Origin: JAJDXO01 sp965221855
GTDB lineage: Bacteria; Pseudomonadota; Alphaproteobacteria; Rhodospirillales; UBA2165
Length of the DNA: 64,000 bases
Direction: 5' to 3'
NCBI GenBank assembly: GCA_965221855.1
Contig: CBDCSV010000008.1
Location: 1 to 64,000, forward strand
Below are positions 32,820 through 41,754 of the stretch, one piece after another. Positions within the stretch are counted from its first letter, which is position 1. Each line of letters opens with the position of its first letter. The position numbers and the translations under genes are program-made. The notes under the pieces are model-generated. The model was not told where the DNA came from and did not search any database. It saw nothing but the letters and a program-made list of their open reading frames with translations.

Positions 32820-32858
32820 GAACGAGCCGGAACACGGTTCAAGTGTTCCGGCTCGTTC
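32820..32858 (-). terminator. Perfect 16-bp hairpin between TAXI binding protein and permease
   Basis: GAACGAGCCGGAACAC and its exact complement GTGTTCCGGCTCGTTC enclose a 7-base loop, 35 bases after the stop of the binding-protein gene. No U-tract follows, so it is better read as an mRNA-stabilising or partial-termination stem, which would favour the binding protein over the permease. Confidence 0.8.
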
Positions 32859-32893
32859 CCCAAACTGCTCTTGGATTGCTTCAGACCGTGGGC

Positions 32894-33940
32894 TTACGGC
32901 TTGGCGCAATCGGCGATCTTGTGACCGGCTTCTTCCCAGGCCTCGACCGCACCCGGATGGAATTTGACGCCCGCGGCGCACATGCCCATCTTGGCATCGT
33001 CGACCGTGCCGTAGAGGGTCGTCTTGGCGAACGGCACCTTTTTCTGAAGAGCCGGAACGCCCTTGATGAAGGCGGCGGTCAGTTTCTTGGCCAATGCCTT
33101 GTCCATGCTCGCCTGTACCATGTCCCCGCCGGTGTCGGCAAAGGTGCGGAACATGCCGTCTTCGGAGACGATCCGGGCGTTCGCTCCATAGTGGGCGAGT
33201 TCGCTCACCGGGAACATGTTCGCCACCTTACCCGGAGATTTCACGAATTTCCGGAAGGCCGGTGCTTCGTATTTGGCCTTCGGCATGGAAACGATGTTGA
33301 TTTTTCCCGCCGCCATGTAGATCGGCATGTATTCGGCCGGGTTCGTGCCGGGGCGCACCGCCGCATCGACGGAGCGGTCGAGGAACAGCGAGTTGGCCTG
33401 TCCCCAGGCGATCTGCTTGCCGGTGTAGCCCTTGCCTTCGGTCATGCCGGTGTTGAGACGGATCGCGGCCCGGGCGGAAATCAATGCGCCGCCGCGGGGC
33501 GGGCCATTGAAGATCGTCTTGCCCTTGAGCTTGTCCCAGCTGTCGATGCCGGTGCTCTGGAACGCGATCAGATAGAACGACGCCAGATGGTACGGATAAA
33601 GCAGCCGCAGATTGGCCTGGAGCTTCGCACCCTTGCCGTCCTTCTTCAGATCGGAATACGGGCCGAGGCCCTTGCCCATCAGGAAGTGCAGGACGAACGG
33701 CGAGGCCGAGATGTCAATCTTGCCCTCGGCCAATTCCCGCAAGGTTCTGGTCAGCGTCTTGCCGCCCTGGACCTGGATCGTCGCGATTTTGTTGGCGGCC
33801 GCGAGTTCGGCCAAGTTCTTGGCCGCGATATCGGTCGCGCCGCCCGGCGAGGCCGACGTCATGGTCAAGGTTACGTTCTGCGCCTGCGCGCCACCCGCAA
33901 TCATGAAGGCGGCGGCACCGGCAATTAGAAAGCGTTTCAT
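32894..33940 (-). CDS. TAXI-family TRAP substrate-binding protein
   Basis: A 348-residue periplasmic binding protein with a signal peptide (MKRFLIAGAAAFMIAGGAQA). TAXI-type sequence is visible in TLTMTSASPGGATDIAAKNLAELAAANK, LKGKTIFNGPPRGGA and the C-terminal VKFHPGAVEAWEEAG. GGGAGA precedes the ATG. It is the first gene of a two-gene operon with the fused permease. Confidence 0.9.
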   Translation of the reverse strand: MKRFLIAGAAAFMIAGGAQAQNVTLTMTSASPGGATDIAAKNLAELAAANKIATIQVQGGKTLTRTLRELAEGKIDISASPFVLHFLMGKGLGPYSDLKKDGKGAKLQANLRLLYPYHLASFYLIAFQSTGIDSWDKLKGKTIFNGPPRGGALISARAAIRLNTGMTEGKGYTGKQIAWGQANSLFLDRSVDAAVRPGTNPAEYMPIYMAAGKINIVSMPKAKYEAPAFRKFVKSPGKVANMFPVSELAHYGANARIVSEDGMFRTFADTGGDMVQASMDKALAKKLTAAFIKGVPALQKKVPFAKTTLYGTVDDAKMGMCAAGVKFHPGAVEAWEEAGHKIADCAKP

Positions 33941-34151
33941 GGAGATCTCCCTGGTTAAAATAAACTGTGAATTTCGTTGAATTCTACCCCGGAGCCGATT
34001 GAACGCGAAATAGCCGCCTTTTTCAACGGATTGGTGAGCCGTAAATTCATTTTATCGAATTTGTCCGTAAACCGTCCTGACCCGAGGATGGGGTGTGCTA
34101 GACTGGGGGCTCAATTCAAAAACAAACTTCTGACCATCAGGAGAGGACGCC

Positions 34152-34520
34152 ATGCCGCTCTACATGACCGTCACCAAATATTCCGAGGAAAGCCTCCAGG
34201 CGCTTGCCGAGCACCCGTCGGACCGGCCGCAGCAGGTCGCCAAGGTCATCGAAAGTTTCGGCGGCCGGTTGAAGGATTTCTATTGGATATTCGGCGACGA
34301 CGACGTGGTGATGATTTACGAAGCGCCCAATAACCAGGCGGTATTCTCCATCCTCTTGACCCTGTCTCATGGCGGCGCGCTCGCATCGCAAAGGACCTAC
34401 CCCTTGCTCTCCAACGACGATGCCATGGGCGCCATGGGGCGGGTCGGCGACACCAAGACCGGCTATCTGTCCCCGGTGAAGGAATGGGAAGGCTGGCGCG
34501 ACGAAGGCGGCATGGGTTAA
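34152..34520 (+). CDS. GYD-domain protein
   Basis: A 122-residue cytosolic protein of the GYD (alpha/beta barrel dimer) family, of unknown biochemical function. The pattern YMTVTKYSEESLQAL, VIESFGGRLKDFYWIFGDDDVVMIYEAP is typical. GGAGAGG lies just upstream. A rhodanese gene follows 30 bases later on the same strand. Confidence 0.88.
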   Translation: MPLYMTVTKYSEESLQALAEHPSDRPQQVAKVIESFGGRLKDFYWIFGDDDVVMIYEAPNNQAVFSILLTLSHGGALASQRTYPLLSNDDAMGAMGRVGDTKTGYLSPVKEWEGWRDEGGMG

Positions 34521-34550
34521 CGGACCGAAGCAGCAAAAAGGAACGAATGG

Positions 34551-34928
34551 ATGAGCGGAAAGGGTTTCAAGGAATTGCTCGCCGAGGCCAACGCGGTCAT
34601 CGATACGTTGTCGGTCGAGGATGCATTGGCAATGGTCGACGACGACAGTGTCGTCCTCGTGGATGTTCGCGAGACCGACGAGCATCAACGGGGCGCCATC
34701 AGGCATTCCGTCCACGCCCCGCGCGGTTTCCTGGAGTTCATCGTCGATCCCGAGGGTCCGATGCACAACCCGGCGCTGGCCAGCGGCAAGCATCTGGTCC
34801 TCTATTGCGGTTCGGGCGGCCGGTCGGCGTTGGCGGCCAAGACCCTGAAGGACATGGGGGTGGAAAAGGTCAGTCATATTGCGGGCGGGTTTGCCGCCTG
34901 GCAGGAGGCGGAGGGACCGACCGACTAG
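34551..34928 (+). CDS. Rhodanese-like sulfurtransferase
   Basis: A single-domain rhodanese of 125 residues. The active-site loop is CGSGGRS after LVLYCG, preceded by VLVDVRETDEHQRGAIRHSVHAPRG and followed by HIAGGFAAWQEAEGP. It has no signal peptide, so it is cytosolic. It probably handles persulfide sulfur; no partner in this window identifies its acceptor. Confidence 0.92.
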   Translation: MSGKGFKELLAEANAVIDTLSVEDALAMVDDDSVVLVDVRETDEHQRGAIRHSVHAPRGFLEFIVDPEGPMHNPALASGKHLVLYCGSGGRSALAAKTLKDMGVEKVSHIAGGFAAWQEAEGPTD

Positions 34929-35052
34929 GTCCGCTCCCTGACGATTGTGTGACCGGCGTGCGACCGGTCGAAAGAACCGGGCCCGCGGGTGGAATACCAG
35001 GCCCGCCGAAGCGTTATTGATCCAGTCGACGAAAGCGGGAGTAAGACCCCCC

Positions 35053-35835
35053 ATGAAGCCCATGAAACACGTGAAACACGCCCTGTTCTCTCTGACCGTT
35101 GCCGGTGCCGCGATCGCCGCCGGGACCGCCGCTCTCACCGGTTCACACGAGCCGGCGGTTGCCGCCGATGCGTCGCGGCCGACGGTGGTGGAGCTGTTCA
35201 CTTCCCAGAGCTGCTACTCGTGCCCGCCGGCCGAGGAATATCTCGGCGAGTTGGCCAAGCGGAAGGACCTGATTGCGCTCGAGTACCACGTCGATTACTG
35301 GGACGACCTTGTCTATGGCAGCGCCGGCAAGTGGAAGGACCGCTTCTCCAAGCGCACATACACGGATCGTCAGCGGGGCTATGCCGGCCGTTTGCCGCGG
35401 GGACAGGTCTATACGCCGCAGATGGTCATCGACGGCCGGGCGTTCGAGGTCGGCTCCCGCCGCGGCGCGGTCCGCCGGACCCTCAAACGGGTCGCCAAGG
35501 AACGCGGCGAACGTTTGGACGTTCAAATAACCCCTGCCGCGGCCGGGCTCGCCGTGTCCGTCAAGGGTGAGGCGAAACCGGGCGGCGGTATCTGGTTCGT
35601 CCGCTTTATCCGCGAAAAGACCACCCGGGTGCTGCGCGGCGAAAATCACGGCAAGACGCTCACCAACTACAACATCGTCACCGAACTGAAGCGCATCGGT
35701 GACTGGACCGGTGCGCCCGTCTCGGTGGCCGTGCCTGCCGACCTCGCCGACGGCCAAAGCTGCGCCATTCTGGTGCAGGGCGAGAACCACGGGCCCATCA
35801 AGGGCGCCGCGGCCTGCCCGAGCCCAAGCAGTTAG
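35053..35835 (+). CDS. DUF1223 secreted thioredoxin-like protein
   Basis: A 260-residue protein with an N-terminal signal sequence (HALFSLTVAGAAIAAGTAAL) and the DUF1223 core VVELFTSQSCYSCPPAEEYL, whose CxxC suggests thiol redox activity. LEYHVDYWD and YTPQMVIDGR are further family signatures. The start at 35053 leaves a proper signal peptide. A strong terminator follows. Confidence 0.88.
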   Translation: MKPMKHVKHALFSLTVAGAAIAAGTAALTGSHEPAVAADASRPTVVELFTSQSCYSCPPAEEYLGELAKRKDLIALEYHVDYWDDLVYGSAGKWKDRFSKRTYTDRQRGYAGRLPRGQVYTPQMVIDGRAFEVGSRRGAVRRTLKRVAKERGERLDVQITPAAAGLAVSVKGEAKPGGGIWFVRFIREKTTRVLRGENHGKTLTNYNIVTELKRIGDWTGAPVSVAVPADLADGQSCAILVQGENHGPIKGAAACPSPSS

Positions 35836-35860
35836 GCGAACCGGGCACGGATTGCGCGGA

Positions 35861-35889
35861 GGGCCGGCGGTTGCCGGCCCTTTTCGTTT
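35861..35889 (+). terminator. Rho-independent terminator after DUF1223 gene
   Basis: GGGCCGGC / GCCGGCCC with loop GGTT, followed directly by TTTTCGTTT. Confidence 0.88.
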
Positions 35890-36080
35890 AAAAACAGCGG
35901 TTTGTCACGGGTTCCGGCAGGGATGTGTCGGTGGCCGCCGGCAAGCCCCGCTCACACGCATAAACCACTTGTTAACCACAATGGTAGTTGACTCCCGGGC
36001 GGCGGTGGTCGTCGGGCCGCCGATCGACCCGGCGGGTTGGCTGCAAAACCCGACACCAGGAATAAATTATTGGGGCGCCG

Positions 36081-36713
36081 ATGACCGATACGCCGCGGAA
36101 ACAGCCATATACCATTCCATGCTCCAGTGAATTTCGCGACCGCGTAACGGATCTCGCTGCGCGGCGGCGGGTCAATGTCGCCGATCTGGCACGCTCGGTT
36201 CTGATCCTGTTGCCCTTCGAGGCCATCCGCAATGCCCCCGACCCCGGCGGGCCGCCCCCCGGCGACCGGGAGGAGACGGTGCTCAAGTCGGGCCCGTCCA
36301 AGGGCAAGCCATGGCGCCGCAAGCCGCGCCTGCAGATGCGTCTGTCGGCGGGCTACGACCCGTCCTTCGTCCGCCGCGCGCTCGGCATCGCGCTCGCCAT
36401 GGATTCCGGCGATCTCGAACTCAGCCTCGAGGACCCCAATACGCAGCCCGGCGTGCCGGTGGCGGCCGAGTCCGAACTGGAACGCCTCAAGGCCACCGTC
36501 TCGGCGCTGTCGTTCTCCCCGTTGAGGGACGGCGTGAGGTCGCGGGCCGATGCCCTTCATATTCTCGGCTTCCCGCCGGCGGAGCGGCCCGACCGCTCGA
36601 TGGTCACGGCCCGCTTCCGGATGTTGGCGACCATCCATCATCCGGACGGCGAAATGGGCTCGCACCAGCGGATGAGTCAGCTCAATGCCGCACGGGAAAT
36701 CCTGTCGGCGTAA
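36081..36713 (+). CDS. J-domain-like protein
   Basis: A 210-residue cytosolic protein. The C-terminal 70 residues carry a DnaJ-like module with the diagnostic HPD tripeptide (RFRMLATIHHPDGEMGSHQRMSQLNAAREIL), which stimulates DnaK ATPase in true J proteins. The N-terminal half (FRDRVTDLAARRRVNVADLARSVL) looks like a short ribbon-helix-helix-type segment and is followed by a basic stretch. The client and role are unknown. It ends at a shared hairpin with the convergent BI-1 gene. Confidence 0.75.
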   Translation: MTDTPRKQPYTIPCSSEFRDRVTDLAARRRVNVADLARSVLILLPFEAIRNAPDPGGPPPGDREETVLKSGPSKGKPWRRKPRLQMRLSAGYDPSFVRRALGIALAMDSGDLELSLEDPNTQPGVPVAAESELERLKATVSALSFSPLRDGVRSRADALHILGFPPAERPDRSMVTARFRMLATIHHPDGEMGSHQRMSQLNAAREILSA

Positions 36714-36734
36714 AGCAAAGGCCTGATATCAAAC

Positions 36735-36764
36735 GAAAAAAGGGCCCGGTTCGAACCGGGCCCT
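36735..36764. terminator. Bidirectional terminator between J-domain and BI-1 genes
   Basis: AGGGCCCGGTTCGAACCGGG plus CCCT is a perfect 24-base palindrome. On the minus strand it is followed by TTTTTTCG, so it is a good terminator for the leftward BI-1 gene; on the plus strand the tail CTCTCC is poorer. Confidence 0.82.
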
Positions 36765-36787
36765 CTCCATTCGAATATCGTTGCGCG

Positions 36788-37519
36788 CTATTCCCGGTTA
36801 CCGAACACCTGCAGCAGCAGCAGGAACAGGTTGATGAAATCGAGATACAGCCGGACCGCGCCGTATATCGCTTTCTTGGTGGCGATCTCGCCGCCGTCGA
36901 ACTCGTTGTACTCGTTGCGGATCTGCTGGGTGTCGTAGGCGGTGAGGCCGACGAACACCAGGACGCCGATCACCGAGATCACGAATTGCATCGCCGACGA
37001 GGCCAGGAAAAGGTTCACCACGCTGGCGATGATGATGCCGATCAGTCCCATGAACAGGAAGGAGCCGAGACCGGACAAATCGCGCTTGGTGGTGTAGCCG
37101 TAGAGGCTCATGGCCGCGAATGTGCCGGCGGCGATGAAGAACACCCGGGCGATGCTCGTGCCGGTGAAAACCACGAAAATGGCGCTGAGCGACAGGCCCA
37201 TGACCGCGGCAAACAGCCAGAACACGGCCTGCGCGGTCGACGCCTTCATCTTGTTGATGCCGAACGTCAGCACCAGCACGAAAGCCAGCGGCGACAACAT
37301 CACCACCCACTGGAGCGGGGTGCCGAAGATCAACTGCATCGCGGTTTCCGACTGAACCGTGGCCGCCGCCACGATGCCGGTCAGCGCCACGCCGGACGCC
37401 ATGTAGTTGTAGACCCGCAGCATATACCGCCGAAGGCCGACATCGATTTGTGCCGCCTCGGCCTGCGCCGCGGTCATGCGCTGTGCGCCAAACGGATTGT
37501 TGTCCCGTCCGAAAGCCAT
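36788..37519 (-). CDS. Bax inhibitor-1/YccA family membrane protein
   Basis: A 243-residue protein with seven predicted helices of the TMBIM/BI-1 family, a pH-sensitive calcium-leak fold. After the cytosolic MAFGRDNNPFGAQRM, helices begin at YMLRVYNYMASGVALTGIVAA. Family landmarks are FVLVLTFGINKM, VVFTGTSIARVFFIAAGTFAAMSLYGYTTKRDLSGLGSFL and LTAYDTQQIRN. GAGGG lies 8 bases before ATG 37519; an in-frame codon at 37546 is less likely. Confidence 0.92.
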   Translation of the reverse strand: MAFGRDNNPFGAQRMTAAQAEAAQIDVGLRRYMLRVYNYMASGVALTGIVAAATVQSETAMQLIFGTPLQWVVMLSPLAFVLVLTFGINKMKASTAQAVFWLFAAVMGLSLSAIFVVFTGTSIARVFFIAAGTFAAMSLYGYTTKRDLSGLGSFLFMGLIGIIIASVVNLFLASSAMQFVISVIGVLVFVGLTAYDTQQIRNEYNEFDGGEIATKKAIYGAVRLYLDFINLFLLLLQVFGNRE

Positions 37520-37693
37520 TTTTTGAAACCCTCTAAAATCTCTCAAGGTTCGCCCGCCCGTATGGGCGGATTTCCATGGTTCTTAATATGTCAGAATTCG
37601 ATTCCGTATCAAGGGAAACCGGCCCCTTTCACGCAGATTTCATGCGGACAAACCCCGATAAAATATAAGGAAATTACGTCCGGGTGTGTGAGT

Positions 37694-40222
37694 TCATTCG
37701 TTGCGCAGCAGCGGTCCGGCCTTCTGGCCCAAGGCCCGCCAGGTGCCCGCGAACCCGATGAACAGCGTTATCGCGAGACAGAGGGCGAGCGTGACGGCGA
37801 CGGTTTCCGGGATGAACACCCAGTCGGCCTCCATCATGAAAACGACCACCGCCCAGGCGGTAACGGACCCGATCACCGCCGCGATGAGCCCGGTGGCGAG
37901 GCCCAACAAACCGTATTCGATCAGGAAGGCGCGGGTGACCGAGGCGCGGGTCGCGCCCAGGACCTTGAATACCACAGCGTCATATATCCGCCGCCGCCGT
38001 CCCGCCGCCACCGCGCCCGCCAGCACGATGGCGCCGGCGACGATGGTGATGGAGGCGGTGGCGCGCACCGCGGTGCCGACGCCGGCGACGATGTTGGCCG
38101 CCGCCTGAAGGGCTTCGCGGACCCGCACCACGGAAATATTGGCGAACCGGTCGGAGACCGAGGCTTCGATCCGGTCTTCCAGGCTTTTCGGCGCCTGGAT
38201 GGCGGCGATATGGGTGTGGGGCGCGTTCTCCAGCGTCCCGGGCGTGAAAATTATGGCGAAATCGAACCGCAGGCTCCGCCAGTCGATTTCCCGGAGCGAG
38301 GCGATTTCCGCCGTGACCTCCCGGCCCAGGATATTGAGGGTCAGCGTGTCGCCCAGGCCGACGCCGAAGTCCCGGGCGATCTCCTCGTCCAGCGAAATCT
38401 TGGGCGGACCGCTGTAATCGGCGGGCCACCACTCGCCGGCGACGATCTTGGATCCCTCCAGGGGAACCGCCGAGTAGGTGAGCGCCCGGTCGCCGCGGAC
38501 CGCCCATCGGGATCCTTGACCGATCCGCCGCCGGCTCACCGGCTCGCCGTCGATGCGGACGATGCGCCCGCGCAAGGTGGCCGAGCGCATGAAGTCTCCG
38601 GTGCCTTCGACGCCGTTCACCGTCCGGTCGAAGGCCGCGACCTGTGTCGGCTGAATATCGAGGAAAAAGAAGGCCGGCGCCTGCTCGGGCAGGCGCTCGT
38701 TGACCTGACGGGAGATATTGCCTTCGATCAGGGCAATGGACACCAGCACCGTCAGCCCGAGCCCGAGGGACAGGACCACGCTGCCCGTGGTGGCGCCGGG
38801 CCGGTGGAGGTTCGAAATGGCGAGGCGCATTTCGGTGTGGCGGATGTTGTTGAGCTTCGACGCGCCCTTGATCACCAGCATCGAAGCGCCCTTCAGCAAC
38901 AGGAGCGCGGCGGCCGCGCCGCCGACGAACCACATGGCGAAACCGGCGCGGTCGGCGGTGGCGATGATCAGACCCGCCAGCATTACGGCGGTTAGCGCGG
39001 TGGCGATCACGTAGCCCTTGTGCGGCCACGCTTTTTCCGCGGCCACCTTGGCCCGGAAAAGGTGCGTGGGCGGAATGTCCTGGGTGCGCGCCAACGGCCA
39101 AAGTGCGAAGGTGAGAGATACCAACACGCCGAAAATCGCCGCCAAAATCAATGACCTGGGGAACAGGGCGACGGTCAATTCGACCGGCAGCAGATCGTTG
39201 AGGGCGCCGCCGGCAAGCATCGGCGCAACCCCGCCGATGATGACGCCCAGGAGTATCCCGAGCAGTGCCAGCACGAGGACCTGGATCAGATAGATCTTGA
39301 ACACCAGGTTGGCCGGGGCGCCCAGGCACTTGAAAGTGGCGATGACGGATGTCTTGCCGTCGAGATAGCTGCCGACGGCGTTGGAAACGCCGATTCCGCC
39401 CACCAGGAGGGTGGTCAGGCCGACGAAGCCCAGGAACAGGGTCAGCCGGTCGATGAAGCGCTGCAGGCCCGGCGCGGCGCGGGAGCGGTCGTTGACCCGC
39501 CAGCCGGCCTCGGGGAACGCCTGGTTGACGTCATCCACCCAGGCCTTCACGTCGGCATTCTCGTCGATGGCGATCCGATAGCGGTAGCGGATCAAACTGC
39601 CCGGCTGAATGAGGCCGGTTTCCTCCAGGCCCGCCTTGGGGATCATCACCCGCGGGCCGAAGCTCATTATCGTGGCCACCCGGTCCGGCTCCCGCTTGAT
39701 GACGGAATTGATCCGGAAGACGCCTTCTCCGATACGGAGTTCGTCGCCGATCCCGAGACCAAGCTTGGTGAGCAGGTTCTGCTCCACCGCCGCGCCCCAG
39801 AGGCCGTCCCTCTGGGCCAATACGGCGCCGAGTTCCTCGCCCGACTTGGTTTCCAGGGTGCCGACCAGGGGATAGGCGCCGTCGACCGCCTTGAGTTCGA
39901 CCAGGGAACGTTTGGCGGCCCGGTCGCCCGCGGAGCGGGCCATGGCGCGCATCTCGATGGCTTCGGACAGATCGCCCCGGTCCGAAATATAGCTGCGCTG
40001 CTCCGCCGTGATGGGACGGTGCAGCAGGCGCAGCGAGATGTCGCCGCCGAGGAGGCTCCGCGCATCGCGCTCGATGCCGCCGGTTACCGATTCGGAGACG
40101 CTGCCCACCCCGGCGATGGCCGCGACTCCGAGGGTCAGACAGATGACGAAGACCCGGAATCCCCGGAGGCCGCCACGGAGCTCACGGCGGGCGAAACGGG
40201 CGGCAAGCGCCAGGTTGCTCAT
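37694..40222 (-). CDS. ABC exporter permease, YbbP-like FtsX family
   Basis: An 842-residue permease with the duplicated FtsX-type core and large periplasmic domains. It has an N-terminal helix (FRVFVICLTLGVAAIAGVGSVSESVTGGIERDARSLLGGDISLRL), a first FtsX block near VGLTTLLVGGIGVSNAVGSYLDGKTSVIATFKCLGA, and a last block IVAGAIVLAGAVAAGRRRRIYDAVVFKVLGATRASV. The start ATG overlaps the stop of the ATPase gene (ATGA). The order tesA / ybbA-like / ybbP-like is the same as in Escherichia coli. Confidence 0.93.
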   Translation of the reverse strand: MSNLALAARFARRELRGGLRGFRVFVICLTLGVAAIAGVGSVSESVTGGIERDARSLLGGDISLRLLHRPITAEQRSYISDRGDLSEAIEMRAMARSAGDRAAKRSLVELKAVDGAYPLVGTLETKSGEELGAVLAQRDGLWGAAVEQNLLTKLGLGIGDELRIGEGVFRINSVIKREPDRVATIMSFGPRVMIPKAGLEETGLIQPGSLIRYRYRIAIDENADVKAWVDDVNQAFPEAGWRVNDRSRAAPGLQRFIDRLTLFLGFVGLTTLLVGGIGVSNAVGSYLDGKTSVIATFKCLGAPANLVFKIYLIQVLVLALLGILLGVIIGGVAPMLAGGALNDLLPVELTVALFPRSLILAAIFGVLVSLTFALWPLARTQDIPPTHLFRAKVAAEKAWPHKGYVIATALTAVMLAGLIIATADRAGFAMWFVGGAAAALLLLKGASMLVIKGASKLNNIRHTEMRLAISNLHRPGATTGSVVLSLGLGLTVLVSIALIEGNISRQVNERLPEQAPAFFFLDIQPTQVAAFDRTVNGVEGTGDFMRSATLRGRIVRIDGEPVSRRRIGQGSRWAVRGDRALTYSAVPLEGSKIVAGEWWPADYSGPPKISLDEEIARDFGVGLGDTLTLNILGREVTAEIASLREIDWRSLRFDFAIIFTPGTLENAPHTHIAAIQAPKSLEDRIEASVSDRFANISVVRVREALQAAANIVAGVGTAVRATASITIVAGAIVLAGAVAAGRRRRIYDAVVFKVLGATRASVTRAFLIEYGLLGLATGLIAAVIGSVTAWAVVVFMMEADWVFIPETVAVTLALCLAITLFIGFAGTWRALGQKAGPLLRNE

Positions 40223-41046
40223 GCGGAGGCAACCCCCTGTTCCGGACCGCGGTCTTGGACGTGGGCCGGAATCTCCTCGCCGACGATCCGGCCGTCGGTG
40301 AGCGTGACGATACGGTCGCAACGGGCCGCCAGCTTGGGATCGTGACTGATCAGCACGAGGGTCGTTCCCGACCGGTCATGCAGGTCGAACAGCAGGTCCA
40401 TCACCGCCTTGCCGGTCGCGCGATCCAGATTGCCGGTGGGCTCGTCGGCGAGCAGGATCGCCGGCTCGACGGCAAAAGCCCGGGCGAGCGCGACGCGCTG
40501 CTGCTCGCCGCCGGACAATTGGCCGGGGTAGTGGCTCAGACGATGGCCGAGCCCCACCGCTTCCAGTTGTCCTTCGGCCATGGCGAAGGCGTCCGGTTTG
40601 CCGGCGAACTCCAGCGGCACGGCGACGTTTTCCAGCGCCGTCATGGTCGGGATGAGGTGAAAATCCTGAAACACGATGCCGATCCGGTCGCGGCGGAAGA
40701 GCGCCAGATCGTCCTCGCTCAACGAGGCGAGATCGACGCCCGCGGTCTTCACGGTGCCCGAGGTGGCCCGTTCCAGCCCGGCGATGATCATAATCATGGT
40801 CGACTTGCCGCCGCCGGACGGGCCGACGACTCCGATGGCTTCGCCTGCCGCCACACGGAGATCGAGGCCGCGAAGAATATTGACCTCTCCCGCGGCGCTG
40901 GTCAGGGTGAGCCGAACGTCATCCATGAGGATCGAAAGATCGGCGCTATCGGCGGTCCCGTCGGCAGTCATTGTGTCGGTCGCTTTTTCGGCCAAATTAG
41001 TATGAATATTCGTGGACATCTTATCGGGCGCATTCATCGCAAACAC
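40219..41046 (-). CDS. ABC exporter ATPase, YbbA/LolD-like
   Basis: An ABC ATPase with Walker A GPSGGGKSTM, Q-loop FQDFHLIP, signature LSGGEQQRVALARAF, Walker B ILLADEPTGNLD and switch H in LISHDP. It energises the downstream permease. The start is uncertain: GTG at 41046 (275 aa), ATG 41037 or ATG 41019 are all possible and the first 40 residues are not conserved. The gene is divergent from tesA with almost no gap, so the promoters must overlap coding sequence. Confidence 0.92.
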   Translation of the reverse strand: MFAMNAPDKMSTNIHTNLAEKATDTMTADGTADSADLSILMDDVRLTLTSAAGEVNILRGLDLRVAAGEAIGVVGPSGGGKSTMIMIIAGLERATSGTVKTAGVDLASLSEDDLALFRRDRIGIVFQDFHLIPTMTALENVAVPLEFAGKPDAFAMAEGQLEAVGLGHRLSHYPGQLSGGEQQRVALARAFAVEPAILLADEPTGNLDRATGKAVMDLLFDLHDRSGTTLVLISHDPKLAARCDRIVTLTDGRIVGEEIPAHVQDRGPEQGVASA

Positions 41047-41051
41047 CGCAT

Positions 41052-41753
41052 ATGGGATTTAGGGACTTAAATAGGTCGGGGATTTCGCCCCGGGCAAGGG
41101 CTATCTCGCTGATTGTCCTGCTTCTCGCTGTCTTTCTACTGATGGCCAGAACGGGAGACGCAGCCGATTCCGTCCGTCTATTGGCGCTCGGCGACAGCCT
41201 GACCGCGGGATTCGGCTTGCCCAGGGAGGATGCCTTCACCACGAAGCTCGCCCGGGCGCTGCTTGCCAAAGGGTACCAGGTGGAAGTCATCGACGCCGGG
41301 GTTTCCGGCGACACCACCGCCGGCGGGTTGGCGCGGATCGATTGGGCGCTCGCCGACAAGCCGGATGTCGCCATCGTGGCGCTCGGCGGGAATGACGGGC
41401 TTCGCGGCCTGGAACCGGCGGAAACCCGGTCGAATATGGACGCGATTTTGAAGAAGCTTTCGGACAATAAAATTCCGGCGATGGTCGCCGGCATGCTGGC
41501 GCCGCCCAACCTGGGCCGGGAATTCGGCGCCGAGTTCAATGCGGTGTTCCCCCAAGTGGCGGCTAAATACTCGGCGCTGCTGTATCCGTTCTTTCTCGAC
41601 GGGGTGGCGGCAAAACAGGAATTGAACCAGCCGGATGGCATCCACCCCAACGCCGCCGGGGTCGATGTCATCGTCGAGCGAATGCTGCCGTCGGTGATCA
41701 AGCTCATCAACTCGGCTCCCGGCGCCCACGCGAAAAGCCGGGGGAGCCGTTAG
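41052..41753 (+). CDS. tesA: Arylesterase / acyl-CoA thioesterase, TesA-like GDSL hydrolase
   Basis: A 233-residue periplasmic SGNH hydrolase: signal sequence (about 16-38), nucleophile in LLALGDSLTAGFGLP, Gly in GVSGDTTAGG, Asn in LGGNDGLRG, and the Asp-His pair in DGIHPNAAG. In E. coli the equivalent enzyme is lysophospholipase L1/thioesterase I, next to the same ABC exporter genes. Confidence 0.92.
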   Translation: MGFRDLNRSGISPRARAISLIVLLLAVFLLMARTGDAADSVRLLALGDSLTAGFGLPREDAFTTKLARALLAKGYQVEVIDAGVSGDTTAGGLARIDWALADKPDVAIVALGGNDGLRGLEPAETRSNMDAILKKLSDNKIPAMVAGMLAPPNLGREFGAEFNAVFPQVAAKYSALLYPFFLDGVAAKQELNQPDGIHPNAAGVDVIVERMLPSVIKLINSAPGAHAKSRGSR

Positions 41754-41754
41754 G

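Noticed and set aside
36741..36764. GGTTCGAACC as a tRNA T-arm
   Set aside because: It is the centre of a perfect 24-base palindrome next to a T6 tract on the minus strand, that is a terminator.
36311..38995. An 894-residue open plus-strand frame
   Set aside because: It runs across the J-domain gene, a clear terminator, the BI-1 gene and the ABC permease on the other strand, so it is not a gene.
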